The notes below the pieces were generated by a model, which saw only the letters and a list, made by a program, of their open reading frames with translations, was not told where the DNA came from and made no database searches. A stretch of DNA of 43,114 nucleotides from Silicimonas sp. (GTDB lineage: Bacteria > Pseudomonadota > Alphaproteobacteria > Rhodobacterales > Rhodobacteraceae), in NCBI GenBank assembly GCA_013002465.1, contig JABDJO010000055.1, positions 1-43,114 on the forward strand, written 5' to 3'. The translations under genes were made by a program, and so were the position numbers. Position 1 is the stretch's first letter; each line of letters opens with the position of its first letter. This document shows, one piece after another, positions 9,617-16,867 of the stretch.

Positions 9617-11574
9617 GCGTCGTACTCCTGCAATTCGACCAGAAGCGTGCCCTGTTGAACCTGCTGTCCCGGCTCGGCAAACAGCCGGGCCACGACGCCG
9701 TCCCGTGGGGCGGTCAGGCGGTGCTCCATCTTCATCGCCTCAAGGACAATCAATGACTGGCCCTTCGTCACATCCTCGCCGGCGGCGATGGACACTTCGA
9801 CGATCCGGCCCGTCATCGGTGCGCTCACGGCGCCCTCGGCCACGGCTTCGGCACCACCGCCCGGTCGGGACACCTGCAAAGACCGGGCCTGACCGCCCTG
9901 GTCGATCACCACCCGATCTTCGTGCAAGAACACATGGGCGTCGGCTTGGACGCCATCGACCGTGAATTGCACCGCGTTCCCGTCCCACCTTACTTGGCGG
10001 ACGACAACCACCCCCATGGAAGTCGTGATCCGCCTCTCATTAAGACAGCTTTCGACCACAACGGGGTCGTATCCTTCGAATGTCACACTCTGCCGGGTAT
10101 CGCCAAAAATGCGGAAATCCACCAATGCCGAGAACGGATCGGCCTGAAGGCCCGCTTGCGGTCGAAGCACTGCAAAGGCCGCACGGGCAAGCGTCAGGGC
10201 ATCCATCGGCGGTGGCAATGTCAGGGCCTCGCCCCGACGCTCGATCAAGCCGGTTTCGACCTTGCCCAAGCTGAAATCCGGATCGCCCGCCAGTCTTGCC
10301 AGGAAATCCCGGTTTGTGGTCACTCCGACGATGCGCGTGCCCCGCAGCGCGCGATCCATTCGGCGCAAGGCGCTTCTTCGGTCCGGGCCATGGGTGATGA
10401 GCTTCGCGATCATCGGGTCATAATGCGGGGTGATCTCGTCGCCCTCGCGGACCCCTGTATCGACACGCGCCGCCGGATCAAGCGACATATGGGCAATGCG
10501 ACCGGTTGCAGGCAGAAATCCGGCTGCCGGATCCTCGGCGTAAAGGCGGGCTTCGACGGCATGTCCGTGCAAGACGATATCGTTCTGGTCAAATGGCAGG
10601 GGTTCGCCCTCGGCGACACGAAGCTGCAAGGCGACCAGATCCAGGCCTGTGATCATTTCGGTCACCGGGTGTTCGACTTGCAGGCGGGTGTTCATCTCCA
10701 TGAACCAGAAACAATCCGTGGCAGGAAACGCCGCGCCATCGACGATAAACTCGACGGTTCCGGCCCCTTCGTAGTTCACTGCGCGCGCCGCCGCGACGGC
10801 CGCAGCACCCATGGCGGTGCGCAGTGCGTCGGTCATTCCGGGTGCCGGAGCCTCTTCGATCACCTTCTGATGACGGCGTTGCAGCGAACAATCACGCTCG
10901 AACAGATGCACCACGTTACCGTGTCCGTCGCCAAAGACCTGCACCTCGATATGACGCGGCGACTGGATGAACTTCTCGATCAGGCAGGCCGGATCGCCAA
11001 AACTCACCTTGGCTTCGCGCGCAGCACCGGCCAGAGCGTCGGCAAACTCGGCTGGCGAATTGACCAGCCGCATGCCCTTGCCGCCGCCGCCTGCGCGCGC
11101 CTTGATCAGGACGGGATACCCGATCTTGTCCGCCTCGGCAGCCAGAAACGCCGGGTCCTGACTGGCGCCGTGATACCCCGGCACCACGGGCACACCGGCC
11201 TTTTCCATCAGGGACTTTGCGCCATCCTTCAAGCCCATGGCACGAATGGCATCGCCGGATGGTCCGACGAAAACCAGGCCCGCCGCATTCAACGCATCCA
11301 CGAATTCGGCGTTCTCAGACAGAAATCCATAGCCCGGATGAACCGCGTCGGCCCCAGTTTTCTCGGCCGCCCCCAATATGGCGGTCACATCCAGATAGCT
11401 TTCCGAAACCGGCGCGGGGCCCAGTCGAACCGCCTCGTCCGCCATCTGAACATGAAGCGCGTCGGCATCCGCATCCGAATAGACCGCAACCGTGGCAATC
11501 CCCAGATCGCGCGCGGTGCGGGTCACACGGCAGGCAATTTCGCCCCGATTCGCGATGAGGAGTTTATTGATCAT
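9613..11574 (-). CDS. mccA: Methylcrotonyl-CoA carboxylase, biotin-containing alpha subunit
   Basis: Biotin carboxylase plus biotin carrier subunit of 3-methylcrotonyl-CoA carboxylase (653 residues). It begins with the carboxylase N-domain ([15 protein letters not shown]). The ATP-grasp core with ARAGGGGKGMRLV and the active-site segment EMNTRLQVEHPVTE follows. It ends with a biotinyl domain whose carrier lysine is in VLEAMKMEHRL, about 40 residues from the C-terminus. Pairing with the carboxyltransferase subunit two genes upstream and HMG-CoA lyase downstream identifies it as MCC rather than acetyl- or propionyl-CoA carboxylase. Its start overlaps the end of the small WapI-like gene by 11 bp. 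Confidence 0.95.
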   Translation of the reverse strand: MINKLLIANRGEIACRVTRTARDLGIATVAVYSDADADALHVQMADEAVRLGPAPVSESYLDVTAILGAAEKTGADAVHPGYGFLSENAEFVDALNAAGLVFVGPSGDAIRAMGLKDGAKSLMEKAGVPVVPGYHGASQDPAFLAAEADKIGYPVLIKARAGGGGKGMRLVNSPAEFADALAGAAREAKVSFGDPACLIEKFIQSPRHIEVQVFGDGHGNVVHLFERDCSLQRRHQKVIEEAPAPGMTDALRTAMGAAAVAAARAVNYEGAGTVEFIVDGAAFPATDCFWFMEMNTRLQVEHPVTEMITGLDLVALQLRVAEGEPLPFDQNDIVLHGHAVEARLYAEDPAAGFLPATGRIAHMSLDPAARVDTGVREGDEITPHYDPMIAKLITHGPDRRSALRRMDRALRGTRIVGVTTNRDFLARLAGDPDFSLGKVETGLIERRGEALTLPPPMDALTLARAAFAVLRPQAGLQADPFSALVDFRIFGDTRQSVTFEGYDPVVVESCLNERRITTSMGVVVVRQVRWDGNAVQFTVDGVQADAHVFLHEDRVVIDQGGQARSLQVSRPGGGAEAVAEGAVSAPMTGRIVEVSIAAGEDVTKGQSLIVLEAMKMEHRLTAPRDGVVARLFAEPGQQVQQGTLLVELQEYDA

Positions 11575-12001
11575 TCTCGCCCCTGATCGGGAAGGCCTTC
11601 AAGACAGCCGCCAGATCATTCCCAAGTTGAAGGAGTTCGGATGTGTCGACCGGAAACGAAACGGTTTTAGCCTGATCGGTCGACTTTTCAATCAAAGCGG
11701 CAGTAGCGTGCAGTCCATCTTGGCCCCGTTCCAGCCGAAATCTGAAATACGGCTCCATGGTTTCCAATTCCGCATGATCCGCTCTGTTCAAGTTCAGCTT
11801 CTCGATCGCCGCCAAAAAGTCCCGCAGTTCGGTGGTCCGAATACAAGAATCCCTTGTTCGTGAAGCCCGGACACCATTCCAATCGCAAAAGATATTCATC
11901 ACAAGCCAGTTGCCGTCCCAGAAATCTTCCAGTTTCGGAAACTGGTAGCCAAGGGCGTCGACACTCAAGCCTTTCAATTTGAAAACCCGCATCCCGCTCA
12001 C
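11564..12001 (-). CDS. Small protein resembling WapI-family immunity proteins, embedded in the mcc operon
   Basis: A protein of 142-145 residues with no enzymatic motif. The pattern [17 protein letters not shown] near the N-terminus, then a mid-region ELRDFL and a C-terminal acidic/hydrophobic stretch, resembles the WapI-type immunity family (GYxFP...D.NWL). That match is from memory of the family pattern and is moderate. Start may be GTG at 12001, overlapping the mccB stop, or ATG at 11992. The stop overlaps mccA by 11 bp, so it is translated as part of the carboxylase operon. No toxin gene is seen nearby. Alternative reading: a lineage-specific assembly or accessory protein of the carboxylase that happens to share the fold. 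Confidence 0.6.
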   Translation of the reverse strand: MSGMRVFKLKGLSVDALGYQFPKLEDFWDGNWLVMNIFCDWNGVRASRTRDSCIRTTELRDFLAAIEKLNLNRADHAELETMEPYFRFRLERGQDGLHATAALIEKSTDQAKTVSFPVDTSELLQLGNDLAAVLKAFPIRGENDQ

Positions 12002-13602
12002 ATCCTGAACAGGCCGAACCGGGTCTCGGGGATCGGTGCGTTAAGTGTTGTTGCAAGCGATAAACCCAGAATCTCGCGGCTGTTCCTGGGGTCGATGATG
12101 CCGTCGTCCCAAAGTCGGGCGGTTGCATAAAGCGGGTGGCTTTGGGCGCGGAACATGTCTTCGGTCGGGGCGCGAAAGGCGGCTTCGTCGGCGTCCGACC
12201 AGGTTTCACCGCGCTTTTCCATCGCCTGCCGCTTGACGATGGCAAGGGTTTGCGCCGCCTGCTCGCCCCCCATGACCGCGATCCGCGAATTGGGCCAGGT
12301 CCAAAGGAACCGGGGAGAATAGGCCCGCCCCGCCATACCATAATTCCCGGCCCCATAGGACGCGCCGACCAACATCGTGATCTTGGGAACCGAAGTCGTG
12401 GAAACAGCCGTCACCAGCTTGGCCCCGTGGCGGGCAATCCCGCCTTCCTCGGCCCTTTGCCCCACCATGAAGCCCGTGACATTTTGCAGGAATACCAACG
12501 GGATACGACGTTGACTGCAAAGTTCGACAAAATGAGCACCCTTCTGGGCGCTTTCGGAAAACAGAACGCCGTTGTTGGCGATGATACCGACCGGGATGCC
12601 GAAGACATGGGCAAAGCCGCAGACCAGGGTTTCGCCGAAACGCGCCTTGAATTCGTCAAACCGGCTGGCGTCCACGATCCGGGCAATCACTTCGCGAATA
12701 TCATAGGGAATGCGCGGGTCGGCGGGCACGACGCCCAGGATCTCGGCCGGGTCATAGGCCGGATCCTCGGGCGTACGCCTGTCGGGAATGGCATTTGAAC
12801 CGGGGCCAAGATTGGCAACGATGGATCGCGCAATGGACAAGGCGTGGGCGTCGTCTTCGGCCAAATGATCTGCCACCCCGGAAAGGCGGGTGTGCATGTC
12901 GCCGCCCCCAAGGTCTTCGGCGGTAACGTCTTCGCCCGTGGCCGCCTTCACCAGTGGCGGCCCGGCCAGAAAGATCGTGCCCTGATCGCGCACGATGATG
13001 GTCTCATCGCTCATGGCGGGTACATAGGCGCCGCCGGCGGTGCAAGACCCCATGACCACGGCGATCTGGGGGATGCCGGCAGCGCTCATCTGGGCCTGAT
13101 TGAAAAAAATCCGCCCGAAGTGGTCGCGGTCGGGAAAAACCTCGTCCTGGTTTGGCAGGTTCGCCCCGCCACTGTCGACGAGATAGACGCAGGGAAGACG
13201 GTTTTCAGCGGCGATCTCCTGGGCGCGCAGGTGCTTTTTAACGGTCAGAGGATAGTACGTTCCGCCCTTTACCGTTGCATCGTTGGCCAGGATCATGACA
13301 TCGCGCCCCGACACGCGCCCGATGCCCGCAATCGCGCCTGCGGCCGAGATCTCGCCGCCATAAAGACCATGCGCCGCCAAAAGCCCGATCTCAAGAAACG
13401 GCGACCCCGGGTCCAGCAACCCCTGAACCCGATCCCGGGGCAACATCTTGCCGCGTGACAGATGCCTTTCGCGCGCTCTTTCACTGCCGCCCGCCAAGGC
13501 ACCCGTGGCGGCGGCTTCGACCTCGGCCAACTGGGATTCCATGGCGCGAAGGTTTTCGGCGAAGGCGTCTGATCTGGTGTCGATCTGGCTGGCAAGTTTC
13601 AT
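11998..13602 (-). CDS. mccB: Methylcrotonyl-CoA carboxylase, carboxyltransferase beta subunit
   Basis: Carboxyltransferase subunit of 534 residues that transfers CO2 from carboxybiotin to 3-methylcrotonyl-CoA. It shows the two crotonase-like carboxyltransferase domains: an N-terminal half with [27 protein letters not shown] and [16 protein letters not shown], and a C-terminal half with [11 protein letters not shown] and [23 protein letters not shown]. The latter motif is characteristic of MCC and related acyl-CoA carboxylases. ATG at 13602 overlaps the TetR regulator stop by 4 bp. Typical for the family. No isovaleryl-CoA dehydrogenase gene, often adjacent in other genomes, is present beside it. 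Confidence 0.95.
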   Translation of the reverse strand: MKLASQIDTRSDAFAENLRAMESQLAEVEAAATGALAGGSERARERHLSRGKMLPRDRVQGLLDPGSPFLEIGLLAAHGLYGGEISAAGAIAGIGRVSGRDVMILANDATVKGGTYYPLTVKKHLRAQEIAAENRLPCVYLVDSGGANLPNQDEVFPDRDHFGRIFFNQAQMSAAGIPQIAVVMGSCTAGGAYVPAMSDETIIVRDQGTIFLAGPPLVKAATGEDVTAEDLGGGDMHTRLSGVADHLAEDDAHALSIARSIVANLGPGSNAIPDRRTPEDPAYDPAEILGVVPADPRIPYDIREVIARIVDASRFDEFKARFGETLVCGFAHVFGIPVGIIANNGVLFSESAQKGAHFVELCSQRRIPLVFLQNVTGFMVGQRAEEGGIARHGAKLVTAVSTTSVPKITMLVGASYGAGNYGMAGRAYSPRFLWTWPNSRIAVMGGEQAAQTLAIVKRQAMEKRGETWSDADEAAFRAPTEDMFRAQSHPLYATARLWDDGIIDPRNSREILGLSLATTLNAPIPETRFGLFRM

Positions 13603-14186
13603 GGTTCGGTCACTTCCAATCCGACACTTTGCATGGCACCCCGCACATGGCAGGCCACGATAGCATCCCGGTCCAGCCGTCCGTCATCACGATACCAGGT
13701 CGTCGCGCCCGTCAGCATCGACAACAGCATTCGGGCATGAACCGCCGCGTCATCAATCCGAAACAACCCGCGCGACCTGCCTTCTTCCAGGATGGTGCGC
13801 AAGGATTGTTCGTACCGGTTTCGCAAGGCGACGATGTCTTTGCGGTTGACGGCATCCAGACTGCGCAGCTCCATATAGGCCAGAAACACGTCCTTGGGGT
13901 AATCCAGGTGATAGGACACATGGTTCTGAACGAAAGCGCGAAGTTGCGCCTCGGGGCCCTGGACCTCCTCCATGGCCGCCTCGTGGGCCTCAAGAAGCGC
14001 ATTGATATGGGTCGCCATCAGATCGACCAGCAAGGCCTGTTTACTGGGAAAGTGGTTATAGATCCCGCCCTGATGCATCCCCACGGCTTCGGCCAGTTCA
14101 CGCATGGAGACAGCAGCAAACCCACGTTCGGAAAACAGACGCAGGGCTTCGCGGCGGATGGCTGATTTGGTGTCGGTGGCTGGCAT
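13599..14186 (-). CDS. TetR-family transcriptional regulator of the leucine/isovalerate operon
   Basis: A 195-residue DNA-binding repressor. The N-terminal TetR helix-turn-helix is clear at about residues 10-50 ([36 protein letters not shown]). The C-terminal ligand domain is helical and unassigned. It is the first gene of its operon and overlaps mccB by 4 bp. An almost perfect palindrome lies 8-31 bp upstream of its ATG, consistent with autorepression relieved by a pathway acyl-CoA. TetR-type LiuQ regulators of branched-chain amino acid catabolism are known in proteobacteria, but orthology to LiuQ is not established here. Confidence 0.9.
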   Translation of the reverse strand: MPATDTKSAIRREALRLFSERGFAAVSMRELAEAVGMHQGGIYNHFPSKQALLVDLMATHINALLEAHEAAMEEVQGPEAQLRAFVQNHVSYHLDYPKDVFLAYMELRSLDAVNRKDIVALRNRYEQSLRTILEEGRSRGLFRIDDAAVHARMLLSMLTGATTWYRDDGRLDRDAIVACHVRGAMQSVGLEVTEP

Positions 14187-14193
14187 GGCATAA

Positions 14194-14217
14194 ATATGAA
14201 TGATCGTTCATTCATAT
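14194..14217. promoter_or_regulatory. 24-bp palindrome, likely TetR operator
   Basis: Arms ATATGAATGA and TCATTCATAT match perfectly over 10 bp around the 4-bp centre TCGT. The site is directly upstream of the TetR start (14186), in the region shared with the divergent P450 gene. Size and symmetry fit a TetR dimer operator, and the position would let it block transcription of the whole mcc operon. Confidence 0.75.
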
Positions 14218-14406
14218 CTCAGGTTGGTGTGGAAATCAACAAAACTTTTGCACCTGACACACAACTGACGTGATGCCATGGCCGAAGGAAACCGATAGAC
14301 TCCTCACTATCAACGCCCTGTCCATGCGGAGCCAAAGATCACTACCCCAGCCGACCTTCCATTCCTTGACATTCAAAGCGAAGGATTTTCCACCCGGTCG
14401 CCCGAC

Positions 14407-15531
14407 GTGATGGCGGCGCGTGCCCGTTCCTGGTGCGCGCGGACACCAATAGGGTTTGCCGTGTTGCGCCATCGGCAGGCGGGGCTTCTTTTGCGCGACA
14501 AGAGGTTGCGTCAGGGAAGCCACGCCTGGCCGGACGTGGTCGGATTGACCGGGGCCTTTGCCGATTTCTGGAAACGCAGCCTCATTTCGCAGGAAGGCGA
14601 CCGGCACCGGGCCTTGCGCCGCATCGCACAGACGGCCCTTTCCGAGGACTTCATCCTGTCCCTTGAACCGGCGTTTCGCCAAACCGCCGCCGAGATTGCA
14701 GAGAGCTTGCGCGACTATCCGAGCTTCGATGTCATGCAGAAGTTCGCCGAACCCTATGCCGGACGCGCGATGACCACCCTGTTCGACCTTCCCCGCCACA
14801 AGGCCGCGGAAATTGCCCATGATGCCAATACCCTGGGGCTGGCCATGGGGTTTGGGGCGAAATCACATGAACCGGCGATCAATGCGGCGTGTCGCAACCT
14901 GGAAGCCTTGGCAGAGCGCCTGATCGAACGGGCAAAGGCGGGGCAGGACAAAACCGGTTACGTGGCGCGTTTGTTACAGGCGGCGGGCAAGCATGATGGT
15001 CTTGACCACCAGGCCTTTGTCGACCTTATCGTGATCTCGATCTTTGGCGGTGTCGATACCACTCGCGCACAACTGGGGTTTGCAATCGCTCTATTTGCGC
15101 AACACTCCGATCAGTGGGATTGGCTGCGAAACAACCCCGATCACATTCCCCAAGCCATAGCCGAAGTGATCCGCACGCATCCAACCACCACCTGGGCAAC
15201 GCGCGAGGCGCTTCAGACCTTTCAGATGGACGGGCTGACAATCCCCAAGGGCGCGATGATCCACGTCTTTGTCCATGCCACGGCCACTGATCCCGAGGCC
15301 GGTGGCGGCACCGGTTTCGACATCCGCGCCCGGCGAAAGGTGCATTTCGGCTTTGGCGGCGGTGCGCATCATTGCCTTGGTCAATTCGTGGCACGCACAG
15401 ATATGGCGGCGGCCCTGGCCGAGCTTCTTGCCAGGTGGCGGTCGATTGAAATTGTCGGCCAACCCGAGTTTCTGCCCGAAACCGGCAACACCAGCCCCAG
15501 CCGATTGAACATTGCTCCGACTTGGGACTGA
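14407..15531 (+). CDS. Cytochrome P450 (true N-terminus probably at 14338)
   Basis: Soluble heme monooxygenase. The I-helix motif GGVDTTR, the ExxR motif in AEVIRTHP and the heme loop FGFGGGAHHCLGQF with its cysteine ligand are all present. The only standard start codons are the adjacent GTG 14407 and ATG 14410. However, P450-like coding sequence continues in frame upstream (TTPADLPFLDIQSEGFSTRSPD), back to a TAG at 14296. No ATG, GTG or TTG occurs in that interval. An ATC at 14338 follows GGAG (14328-14331) by 6 nt and stands where a Met-Thr-Thr start would be expected. The gene may therefore use ATC, may have lost its start codon, or may make a form about 25 residues shorter. It is divergent from the TetR/mcc operon and may share the palindrome. 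Substrate and redox partner unknown. Confidence 0.88.
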   Translation: MMAARARSWCARTPIGFAVLRHRQAGLLLRDKRLRQGSHAWPDVVGLTGAFADFWKRSLISQEGDRHRALRRIAQTALSEDFILSLEPAFRQTAAEIAESLRDYPSFDVMQKFAEPYAGRAMTTLFDLPRHKAAEIAHDANTLGLAMGFGAKSHEPAINAACRNLEALAERLIERAKAGQDKTGYVARLLQAAGKHDGLDHQAFVDLIVISIFGGVDTTRAQLGFAIALFAQHSDQWDWLRNNPDHIPQAIAEVIRTHPTTTWATREALQTFQMDGLTIPKGAMIHVFVHATATDPEAGGGTGFDIRARRKVHFGFGGGAHHCLGQFVARTDMAAALAELLARWRSIEIVGQPEFLPETGNTSPSRLNIAPTWD

Positions 15532-15534
15532 CCG

Positions 15535-16857
15535 TCAGCGCCTGGCAGCCAGGTTTTCACGCCGGTCGACCCAATGCCTGTACCAAAGGTCCCCTGCCTT
15601 CAGAAAATGCGGCGCGCTGCCCCGATGATACCATCGCCGATCCAGGCGCGTGCGCGAAAAAGCCGTATCGCCTTTCGAAAGCCCCAAGGACTGCCAGGCC
15701 GCCTTTGCCCCAAGATAGGGTGCCATGACGGTGCCCGAGCCGGAGTATCCAAGCGCGTAATGCAACCCGTTCCGTTCCCCGACGACCGGCATCTGGCCAA
15801 ACGAAAACCCAGTATAACCCGACCAGACATGAGACAACCGGGTGCCTTCCAGAGTCGGCCAAATCTGGCACATGGTGTCGCGCAACCACCGGGCCGCCCT
15901 GGCTGGCGCGATATCCACAAGGGCAGCGCGGCCACCGAAAATGATCCGTGACCCATCTGGCGAAATCCTGAAGTAACTGCGCCGCGCCCGAGTTTCGACC
16001 ATCATCCTGCACCCCGGCGCGATCTCTCCGATCAGGTTTGGCGACAGGGGTTCCGTCGCGATCAGAAAACTCGGCACAGGAAAAACCCGGGCCATGAACC
16101 AACTGAACGGGCGCGTCGTGTATCCGTTGGTGGCCAGAACCACCTTGTCGGCCCGAACCTCACCTTTGGGTGTGCGGATGCGATGGCTGCCCGACAGGCG
16201 CGTGACGTCTTCCGCCGCACATGGGGCCGACACCGGGATTGACCGGCGCAACACGGCCTCAAGCAAGCCCCGGTGATACTTGGCCGGGTGCAGCGCGCCG
16301 TGTTCGGAAAATACCATCCCGCCCTTGTACATCGGCGTGACGATCTCGCTTTTCAGTTCATCCTTTTCAAGGATGCGGCAGTCGACCGCGCTTTTCTCGC
16401 CGACCTTGGCCGCCAGAGCCTTCTGCGCTTCGAAATGGTTGCTGGTATAGGCCAGTTGAATGCGCCCGGTGGTTTGGAAATCGCAGTCGATGCCCTCGTG
16501 CGCGATCAGGTCGCGTACCCAGAACAACGCTTCGCCACTTTCCTTGAAAATTTCATCGGCCGTGTCGTCGCCAAAGTCCTTTGCCAAGGCTTCCCAGCTT
16601 AGCTTGGGATGGGGGCCCACCATGCCGCCGTTCCGGCTGGACGCACCCTGCCCGGCGATACCCGCATCCAGAACCGCAACCTTTGCACCCGCATCATGGG
16701 CCGCAATCGCCGCCGAAAGGCCGGTGTAGCCCGCACCGATGACCAGAAGATCGACCTTGCCCGGTGGCGGAGCATCCAGGGTCGGCCAGTCCACGGCCTC
16801 CCACCAATAGGGCGCACCGGGATTTGCATCGTCGGTAAAAAGCGAGCCTGCCCCCAT
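15535..16857 (-). CDS. FAD-dependent oxidoreductase, OrdL/DadA family, downstream of tdm
   Basis: Flavin amine oxidoreductase of about 440 residues. The FAD-binding GxGxxG motif is in DLLVIGAGYTGLSAAIAAHDAG (about residues 37-58), followed by GQGASSRNGGMVGP. The C-terminal part has LSHVWSGYTGFSFGQMPVVGE and GLHYALGYSGSGTVMAPYLG, typical of the gamma-glutamylputrescine-oxidase-like (OrdL/PuuB) branch. ATG at 16857 is preferred to GTG at 16866 because GAGGTGG lies 5 nt before it. It starts 10 bp after the tdm stop, last in the tmoX-tmoW-tmoV-tdm unit. Function unproven; oxidation of a methylated amine or gamma-glutamyl-amine is a reasonable guess from fold and position. Its stop faces the P450 stop. 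Confidence 0.82.
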   Translation of the reverse strand: MGAGSLFTDDANPGAPYWWEAVDWPTLDAPPPGKVDLLVIGAGYTGLSAAIAAHDAGAKVAVLDAGIAGQGASSRNGGMVGPHPKLSWEALAKDFGDDTADEIFKESGEALFWVRDLIAHEGIDCDFQTTGRIQLAYTSNHFEAQKALAAKVGEKSAVDCRILEKDELKSEIVTPMYKGGMVFSEHGALHPAKYHRGLLEAVLRRSIPVSAPCAAEDVTRLSGSHRIRTPKGEVRADKVVLATNGYTTRPFSWFMARVFPVPSFLIATEPLSPNLIGEIAPGCRMMVETRARRSYFRISPDGSRIIFGGRAALVDIAPARAARWLRDTMCQIWPTLEGTRLSHVWSGYTGFSFGQMPVVGERNGLHYALGYSGSGTVMAPYLGAKAAWQSLGLSKGDTAFSRTRLDRRWYHRGSAPHFLKAGDLWYRHWVDRRENLAARR

Positions 16858-16867
16858 CGGAGCCACC

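Noticed and set aside
14324-14410. ATG at 14324 as P450 start with a frameshift
   Set aside because: That frame reads non-P450 residues and stops at TGA just before 14411; the conserved N-terminal residues are already in frame with the rest of the gene, so no frameshift is needed.
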